64,000 bases of DNA from Lineus longissimus (Eukaryota > Nemertea > Pilidiophora > Heteronemertea > Lineidae). The stretch spans positions 7,442,501 to 7,506,500 of the forward strand of contig NC_088315.1 of the NCBI RefSeq assembly GCF_910592395.1, written 5' to 3'. Made by a program: the position numbers and the translations under genes. The first letter of the stretch is position 1. Each line of letters starts with the position of its first letter. This document shows, one piece after another, positions 1 through 11,619 of this stretch. The notes beneath the pieces were generated by a model. That model was not told the origin of the DNA and searched no databases. It saw only the letters and a list, made by a program, of their open reading frames with translations.

Positions 1-1780
1 TGGATGTTGTCAGAATAATGTGTCGTTCGAAAATGTTTGAGGCCAAAAGTTCATTTTATTGATTTTGGTAAGATGAGTTCTCATGAGTTTGTTATTGATT
101 AGAATGATTGATTAGAAAAATTGGATGTTATCACTGGTCAAGAAGAAATTAAAGTCTATTACAAATTTGATGAATTTCAAAATTACTGTTTCAATGTTTT
201 CAGTTTTACCGAGTGTTGAGTTGAGTCAGACTTGTTTCAAATTAAAGGAGGGGTGTATCGCATCATAATAATGGGCCAGAAGTTATCAAATTAACTGAAG
301 TTCTTGCATAGAGCGCGGCAATGGGATGTGTCATTAGATGTCCACAATCTGATAACTGTTCTTGCACAATTTTCTTGAGTGTATCTGTCACCTCCTTTAA
401 ACAGTTACTCTATCTGTCCCATTCTCTGAACAGAAACTCTATCTTCCTGGCCCCCTAAACAGTAACTCTGTGATTAGTTAATTCAAGTGCTGACCCGACC
501 TTATTTAGATACACTCCTCCTTTAAGTGTTGAATTATTCTATGAAAGGACATGACCAAAGTTGTTTAATCTGTTAAGATTCTAGATTTTGTTAATATCAT
601 CAAGTATAGATTAATCCATACTTGATATCATGGATCATTAATTAATGTAAATCTGGGTGTCCAGTTAAAGTATTAGATTAACAAATTAAAATGTTATGTA
701 TAAACTTAAGGAATTATGTATTTCAACTTCACCTGTTTTACACGAACTCTAATAGAACTCCCTTGAATTTTTGCGATGATGAGATTATTTGACAGCTAAG
801 GAATTGCCAGACTAGATAATGTTGGGACCAGTATGAAGAAGTAAATAATCAATAAGAGATTGTAATTTTATTTTAAGGAATTATTTATCATAACATAGGT
901 AAGAATTTCGTGCTTTTGAACCACTTAGTCCCTGCACCAAATATTGGTAACATTTCTCTATGAAATGATAAACAATTTGACTTTCTGATAAATTGAGATG
1001 AGACTAACATTCTATTCCGAGAGCGATTTTTGATACAAACCACTGGTTGAGGACAATCATAAATGTATTTGTAGCTCTGGCATCACATTCTTAACTGTAG
1101 CCATATATTTCATGTACAATGTGTCGTTGTATTTGGAAATTTTATAAAAAACTCTCGTTGTAATATGTGCTGTCAGATTTAATACGTCTTGGCGATGTAC
1201 CACAGACGTCTGAGTTGCTCGCCCCTCCTTCTGAGGTAAGAGTATTAGAAATGGATACTGAAAAATGTAATGCATTATGCCCAAAAGTGTCTGGGCGCTT
1301 AAATTTCCACCACCTGCAAGATCAAGAAAAGATCCAGTAAAGAGCAGTTTATCATCAAATAAAACAGTAAAATAATCGTTATCTAAAAAAAGCAGTTCTC
1401 TATCAAAGTGCAGAAATTGGCTTCAGCCACTAGTTATTTGATATGTTTACATCTAAGTGTGCTGTTTTCAGCTTGACCAACTATAAAAGTATCAACTAAA
1501 AAAATGGACTGTTTCATGTACATCCCAAACTGTATAGTCTGTTTCGAATGTGTTCTTATGTCTGCATCCTCCTTTAACAGGTGTATGAACTTATTGTGCG
1601 TTTCCTCTGCCAAAGTTTCCATGGATGTGCGTCTCTGAAGATTGCACTCTCTATGTTGTATCGGTCTAATGACTCCTGTTTGAATAGAGTATGATACGGT
1701 TATGTATAAGGCAGGAGAATAAAATTAATAAAGTCATTTTGTAAGAAGGAAATTTTGATATTGTCCCGATTCTAAAACAT
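1..1780. other. No gene recognised
   Basis: AT-rich sequence with frequent stops in all frames. The few short open frames (up to 75 codons) have no recognisable domain, splice pattern or codon bias. I see no repeat family that recurs elsewhere in the window. Confidence 0.6.
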
Positions 1781-3250
1781 GAAGAAATCAGTAGGAGATG
1801 GTACATCCACAATCAGTCCTTCACAATGATGTTTGGCACCTTGCCTTGCTAGAATGTCAGTCACGCTGTTGTGACAGTCGCAGCAAATGAGAGGGCCGTC
1901 TGAGTGGGAGTGGTGAGTGCAGAGATACTGAAGAGATTTGCTTGTCAGCCGCACTGTTCGTGACAGTCACAGTCAAGGGCAGTCTTGAGTGGGAGTGACA
2001 AGGTACATACATACCTAGGACATGTGCATGTCGGTCAGACTGTTGTGACAGTCACAGCCAAGTCCATAACCATCTGAGTGGGAGTTGGAGGGTACAGAGA
2101 TACCAAGGACATGTGCATGTCGGTCAGACTGTTGTGACAGGCACAGCCAAGGGCAGTCTTGAGTGGGAGTGACAAGGTACATACATACCTAGGACATGTG
2201 CTTGTCAGTCAGACTGTTGTGAAAGGCACAGCCAAGTCCATAACCATCTGAGTGGGAGTGGCAGGGTACATAGACACCTAGGACATGTGCATGTCAGTCC
2301 GATGTTGTGACAGTCACAGCCAAGTCCATAACCATCTGAGTGGGAGTTGGAGGGTACAGAGATACCAAGGACATGTTCATTTCAGTCGCACTGTTGTGAC
2401 AGTCACAGCCAAGTCCATAACCATCTGAGTGGGAGTGGCAGAGTACAGAGATACCAAGGACATGTGCATGTCAGTCGCACTGTTGTGACAGTCATAGCCA
2501 AGTCCATAACCATCTGAGTGGGAGTGGGAGGGTACAGAGATACCTAGGACATGTTCATGTCAGTCGCACTGTTGTGACAGTCATAGCCAAGTCCGTAACC
2601 ATCTGAGTGGGAGTGGGAGGGTACAGAGATACCGAGGACATGTGCATGTCAGTCGCACTGTTGTGACAGTCTCAGCCAACTCCAGGACAATCTGAGTGGG
2701 AGTTGGAGGGTACAGAGATACCGAGGACATGTGCATGTCAGTCGCACTGTTGTGACAGTCACAACCAAGTCCATAACCATCTGAGTGGGAGTTGGAGGGT
2801 ACAGAGATACCCGGGACATGTGCATGTTAGTCGCACTGTTGTGACAGTCACAACCAAGTCCATAACCATCTGAGTGGGAGTGGTAGGGTACAGAGATACC
2901 AAGGACATGTGCATGTCAGTCGCACTGTTGTGACAGTCACAGCCAAGTCCATAACCATCTGAGTGGGAGTGGTAGGGTACAGAGATACCAAGGACATGTG
3001 CATGTCAGTCGCACTAATGTGACAGTCACAGTCAAGTCCATAACCATCTGAGTGGGAGTGGGAGGGTACAGAGATACCAAGGACATGTGCATGTCAGTCG
3101 CACTGTTGTGACAGTCACAGCCAAGTCCATAACCATCTGAGTGGGAGTAGGAGGGTACAGAGATACCAAGGACATGTGCATGTCAGTCACAGTGTTGTAA
3201 CAGTCACAGCCAAGTTCAGGGCCATCTGAATGGGAGTGGGAGGGTATGGG
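1780..3250. repeat. 89-bp tandem satellite, about 16 copies
   Basis: A repeat of about 89 bp recurs head to tail. Each copy carries the cores TCGCACTGTTGTGACAGTC, CCATAACCATCTGAGTGGGA and GGTACAGAGATACC. The outer copies (1,780-2,300) are more diverged and vary in spacing, while copies between about 2,300 and 3,200 are nearly uniform, as expected if unequal exchange homogenises the centre. The unit contains the short palindrome CTGTTGTGACAG. No open frame runs through it. Confidence 0.9.
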
Positions 3251-3519
3251 AGGGTTTGATATGGCGGGGGTTCACCACCAAATGCAAGGGTAGGCTAGAC
3301 TTGTCCATATCGTCATCCTGATCGTCCTGACAAGACGAGGTCGGTCCGCCGGTCCACAGCGTCCGGAGTGTAGGACAGGCGCGTTCTTGACGGGGGTCGG
3401 GCGTCAACTTCATTCATGGGCAAAGTTATTATGGAAACCTCATTCTTTCAGCACTTGGGATTTTCAGTGGCAAATTCGAAGATCCCCACCCATCCGCTTG
3501 CCTTCCCCTCTGGCAGGAT

Positions 3520-4085
3520 CATTTGGTTGTCCCTGCGAGGGGTAGCACCTTTATTGGGGACAGACTGCTATGAGATCGTCGAACTGTACGGTAGAGACAG
3601 CATGGACACACACGGGCGCAAAAAGAAATTCCCAGCAAGTGCGAATTTGCTTCTCGACGGCTCACAGACGGTCTTGCAGTATGTTCATTCAAATGCGCTT
3701 AATAGACCGGGATAGCCCTATTAAAACAATTGGCAGAGTCCAAGGATCAATAGTAATATTGATAAGCTGTGACGTGGACAACACTTGCACAGCCGAGCGT
3801 TTTTCTTGCAACCTCTTTCATAAGCAAGGTTTTCATGGATACCTCGTTAGGGATGTTCAGGGTCACCCCTGATGGGTCACTTGAGGTTCATTTGGTTGTC
3901 CCTGCGCGGGAGTACAGCACCTTTATTAGGAAAGACTGCTGTGAAAAAGCCCAACAACGTACGTTCTTGGGAAAGACAACATGGACGCATTGTTCAAAAA
4001 ATGATCGCATCTTCTCAGAGACGGCTCAGAGACGGCATTCAGTATGCTCATGCAAATTCAGGATAGGACTATTCAAATCATTATT
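3520..4085. repeat. Diverged ~370-bp tandem duplication
   Basis: TTTGGTTGTCCCTGCG followed by AGCACCTTTATT occurs at about 3,522 and again at 3,891. In both copies it is followed by similar text (GACTGCT, CATGGACRCA, GACGGCTCA, CAGTATG) up to about 3,715 and 4,075. The overlapping open frames here are not conserved between copies and are not called as genes. Confidence 0.6.
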
Positions 4086-4099
4086 ATGTTGTATTTTTC

Positions 4100-5030
4100 A
4101 AGTGCCTTAACTGGGTTGGCTGGATGCGTGAAAATGATCACCCTATTGCCCCCATCCCATTCAAAACATGTAGCTTTCCCTTTGTTGAATTTAAACTTGT
4201 GATTAAAAAGGTTTCACTGCTCGAAATCGACGCTTCTTCTGCATGTGGGCTGTAGGCCTAAGTGAATGTCACCCATGTTCGTTACCGCTCAAACATTCTG
4301 TCATTGTCCCTGGTCACATGACGCGACGTCAGGAGTAAAAAGTCGGCCATCGGACACGAAGCTCCACGTGTGTTGAATCTGTTCAAATCCAAAATATCTC
4401 GGAAAAGCTTGCAGCTGCAGTGGTAAGTCTTTATCATTAAGTTAACTATTATGTTCGACTTGAGGATGAATTGAACCCAATGGCAATTCGCCAAGTAAAG
4501 TCTGTGAAACTTGCTTTTTGAATTTTTTTTCGTCGATGGGTGTCATGGCCGTTTCTCCTCCAAACATGTCCGTATGTCTACCCGTTGCACCCTTCCTGCC
4601 CAAGCTAAAAAAAACTTGCCCGAAGTGCGACATTCCTGGTTCAGTAAGTTGGGCTTTGTCAAAACGCCGCATTACGACCTAAAATCAAAAAGGAAAATAG
4701 CTCCACTTTTTGGAGTCATAAATCGGAAAAAAGCTAAAATATCTTTCGGCTATTTTGTTAACCCCTTTTCTCACGCAACGTATAGTTTACCAAGATTTTG
4801 CAATATAAAGCGATTTACTTGAAGCTGTCCATCCTTTCCAATGTTACTGATATTTAGAAAAAAATTACCTTTATGTAATCAACATGCTTGTCAAGGGCAT
4901 GACAAAATGGCGTAATTTTGATAGTTGTGATTAAATCCATGTCACTTTCTAGTCATGTCATTAAAGATCTCTGTCGATTTCTTTTCAGGGACGATATCAT
5001 ACCGACGACCACTGTATATACTGAGACGTC
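4100..5030. other. No gene recognised
   Basis: Unique-looking sequence with a slightly CpG-richer patch around 4,300-4,370 (ACGCGACGTC, CCACGTG). Short open frames on both strands overlap each other and show no domain. No clear promoter or exon. Confidence 0.5.
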
Positions 5031-5039
5031 TAAAAACTT

Positions 5040-5330
5040 TGTCTTGCGAAGAGGACACTCCGGACGCAGTTGATCGGCCTCGTGCTATCGCCGAATAAGG
5101 AGACTCAATTAGGATGTGTACACTCCGGACTCAGTGCTGTTGCCAATTAAGGAGACTCAAATATGATGAGTACACTCCGGACATAGTGGACTAGCCCCGT
5201 GCTGTCGCTTATTAAGGACATTAATTGCCGGGCGCAGTGGATCGGGGAAGTGCTGTCGCTTATTAAGGACATTAATTGCCGGGCGCAGTGCGTGTGGATC
5301 GAGGGATACTCAATTAGGATGACTCGGGTG
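5040..5330. repeat. Short degenerate tandem repeats, 50-70 bp unit
   Basis: The phrases ACACTCCGGAC, GTGCTGTCGC and TTAAGGACATTAATTGCC recur several times at 50-70 bp spacing. The block TTAATTGCCGGGCGCAGTG is exactly repeated at about 5,222 and 5,272. This is local tandem duplication with no coding signal. Confidence 0.7.
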
Positions 5331-5664
5331 ACGCAATGTACTGCCCCTGGAGTCTAGCTAGGAGTTGTTGAAGATGGGGAACGTCTCTCTCTTTGGTTAT
5401 AGATGGTAAGTTGACAATTCAATAGGTGATTTGCATGATGTAAGGTTCTGTCCTCGAAAATATTTTATGTAATGGTTAACTGCAGTTGCATAATAAACAA
5501 AATGAGTTTGTATACCTTTCTGTAATAGGCCTTTTATAGTTGATCTTGGATTTTAATACATTGAAATGAACTGAATTGAATTGAATCATCGAATGTTGGA
5601 TATCCGTTCATAAGAGCCAAGATGTGCACTGGTCATGGAAGAATGTGCCCTTTCCTAGATTTCT

Positions 5665-5705
5665 GTCGTTCTCGCTCTCGTTCTCGCTCTCGTTCTCGCT
5701 CTCGG
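5665..5705. repeat. 12-bp microsatellite
   Basis: TTCTCGCTCTCG is repeated a little over three times in a row. Read forward it gives a low-complexity FSLS string, which explains the apparent open frame starting near 5,624. Confidence 0.85.
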
Positions 5706-6044
5706 ATCAAAATCTGAACCTCTCTAATTGTTTAGCGTCACAAATTTCCTTCATTATACGCAAACTCGATACGGATAGGTCATACAAGAGATTTTTTGAA
5801 TTGGCTTTAAACATTAGCGAGTTTCAACATACTTATAATAGTTTTTTTGGTTCATTCGCTGCTCGGTTTTACTTTGCCTGAACTTAAAGTCTGTTTTTCT
5901 TTGTGTCGTTTCAGGTCCAACCAACCCCCTAGGGTGACGTCCTCACCCTCGCGACAGATGTCGTATGATTTGCAGCCCGATTTCCAATTTCCAATTTCTG
6001 TATGATTTCCATTAAACATCATGAATTAAAATAGTCTTCATTTC

Positions 6045-6480
6045 TTTCCCCTTCCTCCACCCTCCCCTCCCTCTCCCCTCCCCTCCCCCTCCCCCTCTAC
6101 CCCTGCTCCTAACCCCCTCCCCATCACCCTCTTCCTCTACCCACCCCTCTAACCCCCTCCCCATTCCTCTCTTCCTCTACCCAACCCTCTAACCCCCTCC
6201 CATCACCCTCTTCCTCTACCCACCCCTCTAACCCCCTCCCCATTCCTCTCTCCCTCTACCAAACCCTCTAACCCCCTCCCCATCACCCTCTTCCTCTACC
6301 CACCCCTCTAACCCCCTCCCCATTCCTCTCTCCCTCTACCCAACCCTCTAACCCCCTCCCCATTCCTCTCTTCCTCTACCCAACCCTCTAACCCCCTCCC
6401 CATTCCTCTCTTCCTCATCCCAACCCTCTAACCCCCTCCCCATTCCTCTCTTCCTCTACCAAACCCTCTAACCACCCCCT
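6045..6480. repeat. Polypyrimidine minisatellite, ~39 bp unit
   Basis: About ten copies of a C/T-only unit containing CCCTCTAACCCCCTCCCC and TTCCTCTACCC. Almost no purine occurs on the plus strand apart from the A of CTAACC and CTACC. The complementary strand therefore has many GGGG runs and could form G-quadruplex or triplex structures. The CTAACCCC core resembles a degenerate telomere hexamer, but the unit is far longer. Confidence 0.9.
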
Positions 6481-6679
6481 CGTTACTTCGAAATACTTGC
6501 AAAAGTTACGGAGCGAATCCACGCAAAAATTTTTTTTGGCAGGTGCCAACACATATATACTCTGCAAATCCACCAAAAAATTTCTCCTCCTATCCCGTTC
6601 ACTTCCTCCATCACGGACCCGTCCACAGCATCCAACACATATCCTCTCCACAGGAGACAACCATACAATATACTTAAAA

Positions 6680-7915
6680 AGACACACTTTATTAATTCAT
6701 TACAACAATAATTGCATGGATAACCCAGGATGTTCTAATTACCTGTCGCCTATTCTTCTAAACAACTCATATTTCTTCAAGTCCAATGTCAATTAAAAGA
6801 AACATTACACCATTGTTCTGAACCACCACAAGTTCAACAGAGCCTGGCATAAATGACCCAGGATATTCTTCAAGTCCATTATCAATTAAAGAAACATTGA
6901 TCTCAACCACAAGTGAACAGACCCAGGATATTCCTCTCAATTCCAATGTCAATCAATTAAAAGTCAAAAGAAACATTGATCTCAACCACAAGTGGACAAG
7001 TTGAACAGAGCCTGGCATGAATGACCCAGGATATTCTTCAAGTCCATTATCAATTAAAGAAACATTGTTCTCAACGACAAGTGGACAGAGCCTGGCATGA
7101 ATGACCCAGGATATTCCTCTCAATTCCAATGTCAATCAATTAAAAGTCAAAAGAAACATTGTTCTCAACCACAAGTTGAACAGAGCCTGGCATGAATGAC
7201 CCAGGATATTCTTCAAGTCCATTATCAATTAAAGAAACATTGTTCTCAACCACAAGTGGACAGAGCCTGGCATGAATGACCCAGGATATTCCTCTCAAGA
7301 TCAATTAAAGGTCAAAAGAAACATTGTTCTCAACCAAAAGTGGACAAGTTGAACAGAGCCTGGCATGAATGACCCAGGATATTCCTCTCAAGTCCAATCT
7401 CAATTAAAAGTCAAAAGAAACATTGTTCTGAACCACAAGTTGAACAGAGCGGTATGAATGACCCAGGATATTCCTCAAGTCCAATGTCAATCAATTAAAA
7501 GTCAAAAGAAACATTGTTCTCAACCACAAGTGGAACAGAGCCTGGCATGAATGACCCAGGATATTCTTCAAGTCCATTATCAATTAAAGAAACATTGATC
7601 TCAACCACAAGTGAACAGAGCCTGGCATGAATGACCCAGGATATTCTTCAAGTCCAATATCAATTAAAGAAACATTGATCTCAACCACAAGTGAACAGAG
7701 CCTGGCATGAATGACCCAGGATATTCTTCAAGCCCAATATCAATTAAAGAAACATTGTTCTCAACCACAAGTGGACAAGTTGAACAGAGCCTGGCATGAA
7801 TGACCCAGGAATATTCAAATGTCAATCAATTAAAAGTCAAAAGAAACATTGTTCTCAAGCACAAGTGGACAAGTTGAACAGAGCCTGGCATGAATGACCC
7901 AGGATATTCCTGCAA
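6680..7915. repeat. Minisatellite with core CATGAATGACCCAGGATATTC
   Basis: More than a dozen head-to-tail copies of a 90-120 bp unit. Each holds GAACAGAGCCTGGCATG, AATGACCCAGGATATTC, an AAGTCCA..ATCAATTAAA block, GAAACATTGTTCTCAAC and CACAAGTGGACAAG. Unit length varies because short blocks such as AATTAAAAGTCAAAAG are present or absent. Open frames inside it merely follow the repeat. Confidence 0.9.
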
Positions 7916-8309
7916 TAGTCTTTGTTCTCAACATTCATCCATGTTCAATCGAAACTGTGCCAAAGGATATATCAGTGGCTCAGAACATTCTAGTCCAATA
8001 TTAGACTATTGTTCTGAGCCACTCATATGTCTCTCGAGTCCTGGACAAGTTCAACGAAGCCTGGCATGGATGTCAACATGTACCCATCAACCTGCAATAG
8101 TTTTGAACATGGATGAATGTAACAGCCAAAGGATATATCAGGGGCTCAGAACATTCTAGTCCAATATCAATAATTTTACAATTTATTTCAAAGTCAATTT
8201 CCTCAAAACAAAAAAACATGACACTATTGTTCTGAGCCACTCATACATCTTTGGACTCCTACACAAGTTCAACCTGGGGCATGGATGACACAAGTTGTTC
8301 CTATTACCG
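7915..8309. repeat. Diverged tail of the minisatellite
   Basis: Degenerate copies of the preceding unit continue here, with a separate ~150-bp local duplication: AAGGATATATCAG, GGCTCAGAACATTCTAGTCC and the ATTGTTCTGAGCCACTCAT block each occur twice or more, partly as inverted copies. It ends at a 23-nt poly-G run. Confidence 0.6.
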
Positions 8310-8331
8310 GGGGGGGGGGGGGGGGGGGGGG
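8309..8331. repeat. Poly-G run of 23
   Basis: An uninterrupted G homopolymer. Similar runs lie at 15,949-15,961 (13 G), 26,889-26,903 (15 G) and 50,831-50,848 (18 G). Exact lengths may be sequencing estimates. Confidence 0.9.
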
Positions 8332-8620
8332 CAACTGCCACTAAGGGTTGAAAAAGTGTGAATGATTTCCACAAGTTTACTGCTTTCCTGTGGGCCTCGC
8401 ATGCTATATTTTTCTGTTCGGTTCTAACACCAAAATATATTACGATCACATTTCAAGCATCAACTTTTATTTTTGACAAAGGACCAAACAGTTCAAAGGC
8501 TTTTGATATACAATGAGAACTATAATGGCGCACGTAATCACTTCTTTCACAAGGCTTGATGACGTACGTCTATGGCAATTGTCCAAGAATTGGTCAGAAA
8601 GAAATGCCCCTGTTTTTCGT

Positions 8621-8705
8621 AGCGCGTAGTGGCCTGGTGGTTAGGGCGGACGATTGCGAGCGTTTTTTAGCTCAATGTCGCGAGTTCGAACCCCATACGC
8701 GGTTT
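8621..8705 (+). mobile_element. tRNA-derived SINE head, copy 1
   Basis: A tRNA-like module with an A box (TGGCCTGGTGG at 8,630) and a B box (GAGTTCGAACC at 8,682) about 52 bp apart, the spacing of an internal RNA polymerase III promoter. CGCGTA at the 5' side can pair with TACGCG at the 3' side like an acceptor stem. The T stem is poorly paired and the anticodon region is not a clean stem-loop, so this is a SINE head and not a working tRNA. The related copies at 9,981 and 10,970 support this. Confidence 0.75.
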
Positions 8706-8716
8706 CCAATCAAGGC

Positions 8717-9062
8717 AGGCGGTTTTTACTCAAATCAAGTAAAGATAAACTGACATTATCTTCTTTTAATATTTTTTTCTCCAATCAACATATTGTTTCA
8801 AAATAAAACTTGAACATAGGCTCCACCATTTTGACTGAAACTTGAAATTCTAAAGCAATTAATCAAACTCATTCAAAACGAAGTGGATGAAACTACCATT
8901 CACATCATTTTGAAGAAGTTCGCATTGCTTCAGGACCTCAAATTCCAGCCGAAATGGTGATACCTATGGTCAACCCTTGAAACAATATATATTGATCGGC
9001 GAAAAAAATATTAAAAAAAGATAATGTCAGTTTATCTTTACTTGATTTGAGTAAAAACCACC
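8717..9062. mobile_element. Foldback (palindromic) element, copy 1
   Basis: An ~80-bp left arm (from GGTTTTTACTCAAATCAAG) is the reverse complement of a right arm ending CTTGATTTGAGTAAAAACC at about 9,060. The interior is also roughly palindromic (AGGCTCCACCATTTTG against AAATGGTGATACCTAT). The whole ~345 bp could fold into one long imperfect hairpin. It directly abuts the SINE head, so the two may move together as one composite unit. No coding capacity. Confidence 0.7.
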
Positions 9063-9129
9063 ATTCACATCATTTTGCAGGACTTCAAATTCTAGCCGAA
9101 ATGGTGATCCCTTAATGCCTCACTGTCGA

Positions 9130-9348
9130 TGATTTAGCATACGAGACAAGTGTGTCCTATCTGTTAACCGTTCACGGTCGAGTATCACACGTATTACTTT
9201 CACGAATTGTTCCTCTTTCCCGAAACTGGTCGAGATGTAGCATACGAGACAAGTGTGTCCTATCTGTTAACCGTTCGCTGTTCAAGATCGAGTATGACAC
9301 GTATTAGATTCACGAATTGTTCCTCTTGCCCGAAACTGGTCGAGTGTT
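9130..9348. repeat. ~108-bp tandem duplication
   Basis: The block from TAGCATACGAGACAAGTGTG to CCCGAAACTGGTCGAG is present twice in direct succession, with about a dozen differences and one small indel. Confidence 0.85.
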
Positions 9349-9349
9349 C

Positions 9350-9810
9350 ATCTGCCGAGACCAAGCGAAGACGTCACCTGGAAATCGTAACATTAAGAAA
9401 CTTTAGACATTTTTTATTGCTGACATGGTCAATTCAAATATGCTGGGAACTTGGTATCTTCTTCCTGCAGGTAGACCTTGATTTCTTTGGCACATTGGAC
9501 ATGAGAAATCTTAGTGTTTCAAAATTGCCTTCCTTTAAAAAAGGATAATGGAAAACACCTTCAACTGCAACTATAAAATATTGTTCTAGAACGGGGTGTA
9601 ACAATAGTCCTCCCTGAAACCAAATATTGTTATCAGATTTCAGCAATTACTGTGGCAAGCTTGGTCGTTATCATCATATGGCCATTTAAATGAAGTCGTC
9701 GATAGCGGGTCGCTCCTATCTCACAGTATATCGAAACTATTATAATGTTTGTGCGAGTAATATAACCATCGCTCAACCCTTGGAGTCAAGATAATTACTC
9801 CAAGCTCAAC
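9350..9810. other. No gene recognised
   Basis: Single-copy spacer between two copies of the SINE-foldback block. A 70-codon and a 113-codon frame overlap on opposite strands without any recognisable domain. Confidence 0.5.
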
Positions 9811-10460
9811 CCAAGCATACAGTTCAAAGGCTTTTGATATATAATGAGAACTATTGTGTCACTTGGCCGACATGAATGGCGCACGTAATCACTTCTTTCA
9901 CAAGACTTGATGACGTACGTCTATGGTAATTGTCCAAGAATTGGTCAGAAAGAAATGCCCCTATTTTTCGTAGCGCGTAGTGGCCTGGTGGTTAGGGCGG
10001 ACGATTGCGAGCGTTTTTTAGCTCAATGTCGCGAGTTCGAACACCATACGCGGTTTCCAATCAAGACAGGCGGTTTTTACTCAAATCAAGTAAAGATAAA
10101 CTGACATTATCTTCTTTTAATATTTTTTTCTCCAATCAACATATTGTTTCAAAATAAAACTTGAACATAGGCTCCACTATTTTGACTGAAACTTGAAATT
10201 CTAAAGCAATTAGTAAAACTCCTTCAAAACGAAGTGGATGAAACTGCCATTCACATTATTTTGAAGAAGTTCACATTGCTTCAGAACTTCAAATTCCAGC
10301 CGAAATGGTGATACCTATGGTCAACCCTTATTTTGACACAATATGTTGATCGGCGAAAAAAATATTAAAAAAAGATAATGTCAGTTTATCTTTACTTGAT
10401 TTGAGTAAAAACCACCATTCACATCATTTCGCAGGACTTCAAATTCTAGCCAAAATGGCG
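9810..10460 (+). repeat. Duplicated SINE-foldback block, copy 2
   Basis: Near-identical to 8,485-9,110. It contains a SINE head with A box TGGCCTGGTGG at 9,981 and a B box with one change (GAGTTCGAACA) at 10,033, then a palindrome at about 10,069-10,413 with the same arms as copy 1. Confidence 0.85.
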
Positions 10461-10757
10461 ATCCCTAAGCCCCACTGAGTCATCACTGTTGAAGATGGAC
10501 CATATGAGACAAGTCCTATTTTAACACCTCACTGTTAAGTATGGACTTTCAGACTAGTGGAGTCAATCTTGACCAAAAACCGCCATTCACATCATTTTGA
10601 AGAAGTTCTGATTGCTTCAAATTCTAGCCGAAATGGTGATCCCTAAGCCCCACTGAGTCATCACTGTTGAAGATGGACCATATGAGACAAGTCATATTTT
10701 AACACCTCACTGTTAAGTATGGACTTTCAGACTAGTGGAGTCAATCTTGACCATTCC
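10441..10757. repeat. 178-bp tandem duplication
   Basis: The block starting AAATTCTAGCC and running through GCCCCACTGAGTCATCACTG, CACCTCACTGTTAAGTATGG and AGTGGAGTCAATCTTGACCA occurs twice, offset by 178 bp, with only a few differences. Its start is itself part of the foldback interior family. Confidence 0.85.
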
Positions 10758-10849
10758 AGTCAGTCTTCTGTATAATGGTTAACTGATATTAACTTTAAGG
10801 GGCAACCTGGACATGAGATTTAACCATCGCTCAACCCAAGCATGCAGAC

Positions 10850-11100
10850 ATGAATGGCACACGTAATCATTTCTTTCACTAGGCCCGTGCAAGTGTTGAT
10901 GACGTACGTCTATGGTTATTGTCCAAGAATCAGTCTGAAAGACATGGCCCTACCTAACGGAGGGCTTCGTGGCCTAGTGGTTAGAGCGGACGAATGCGAG
11001 CCTTTTATTGCTCGAAGTCGTGAGTTCGAACCCCGTACGCGGTTTGCAATCAATGAAGGTCAAAATAAACTGAGATCTTTTTTTAAATTTTTCCGGTGAT
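10850..11100 (+). mobile_element. tRNA-derived SINE, copy 3
   Basis: A more diverged copy with the best promoter match of the three: A box TGGCCTAGTGG at 10,970 and B box GAGTTCGAACC at 11,022, preceded by the shared GATGACGTACGTCTATGG leader. The downstream foldback is mostly missing, though related text (CTAGCCGAAATGGTG) appears near 11,310. Confidence 0.75.
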
Positions 11101-11619
11101 CATTTTTGTTTTTTTGTTTCAAAATAAGGGTTGAACATAGGATCCACGATTTTGGCTAGAACTTGAAATTCGATAAAAGCAATTAAGTTACTCTTTCGAA
11201 GTGAATGCCAAAATCAAGGATGAAAGTCAGTTCTTTGTTTAACAGAAAACAGACTCATACCCTTGAAATCGCCATTCACACCATTTTGAAGAAGTTCTGA
11301 TTGCTTCAAGTTCTAGCCGAAATGGTGGTGCCTATGGTCAACCCTCAAGGCCAACAGATAATGCCACAAGTCACTGACAAAAACACCTGACAAGAGAGAA
11401 GAGGGGACCAAAAATGCAACTTCTCCTAGATGTAGACAGAAAAAAGGCGACTACCATCTTTCGTCTTCCGTCAGGCCACTGCAGACTTAAAGAGGATCTA
11501 CATGGATGGAAGGTGCCACAGCAACTCAGACACCAGAGCATGTGCTCCGCAACTTCCCACTGAGGGACACATGGCCATACGGTGCATCAATGGAGACAAA
11601 TCTATGGGGGTCAAGGGAG

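Larger units (their letters stand above)
8485..9110 (+). repeat. Duplicated SINE-foldback block, copy 1
   Basis: This block and 9,810-10,460 are near-identical over more than 500 bp. Both begin at CAGTTCAAAGGCTTTTGATA and both carry a tRNA-like promoter followed by a large imperfect palindrome. Copy 2 has an extra ~25 bp before ATGGCGCACGTAATCAC. A third, partial copy lies at 10,850-11,100. Apparent open frames at 8,556-8,753 and 9,907-10,104 are the same repeat read twice. Confidence 0.85.

Noticed and set aside
1780-3250. CRISPR-like array
   Set aside because: The whole 89-bp unit is repeated with no unique spacers, and the sequence is eukaryotic.
6045-6480. True interstitial telomere
   Set aside because: The unit is about 39 bp with only one CTAACCCC per unit, not a run of hexamers.
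8621-8705. Functional tRNA gene
   Set aside because: A and B boxes are present, but the T stem and anticodon arm do not pair well, and the sequence recurs as part of a larger dispersed repeat.
8556-8753. 65-codon frame that occurs twice (also 9,907-10,104)
   Set aside because: It is the SINE region read as protein; its repetition reflects the duplicated block.
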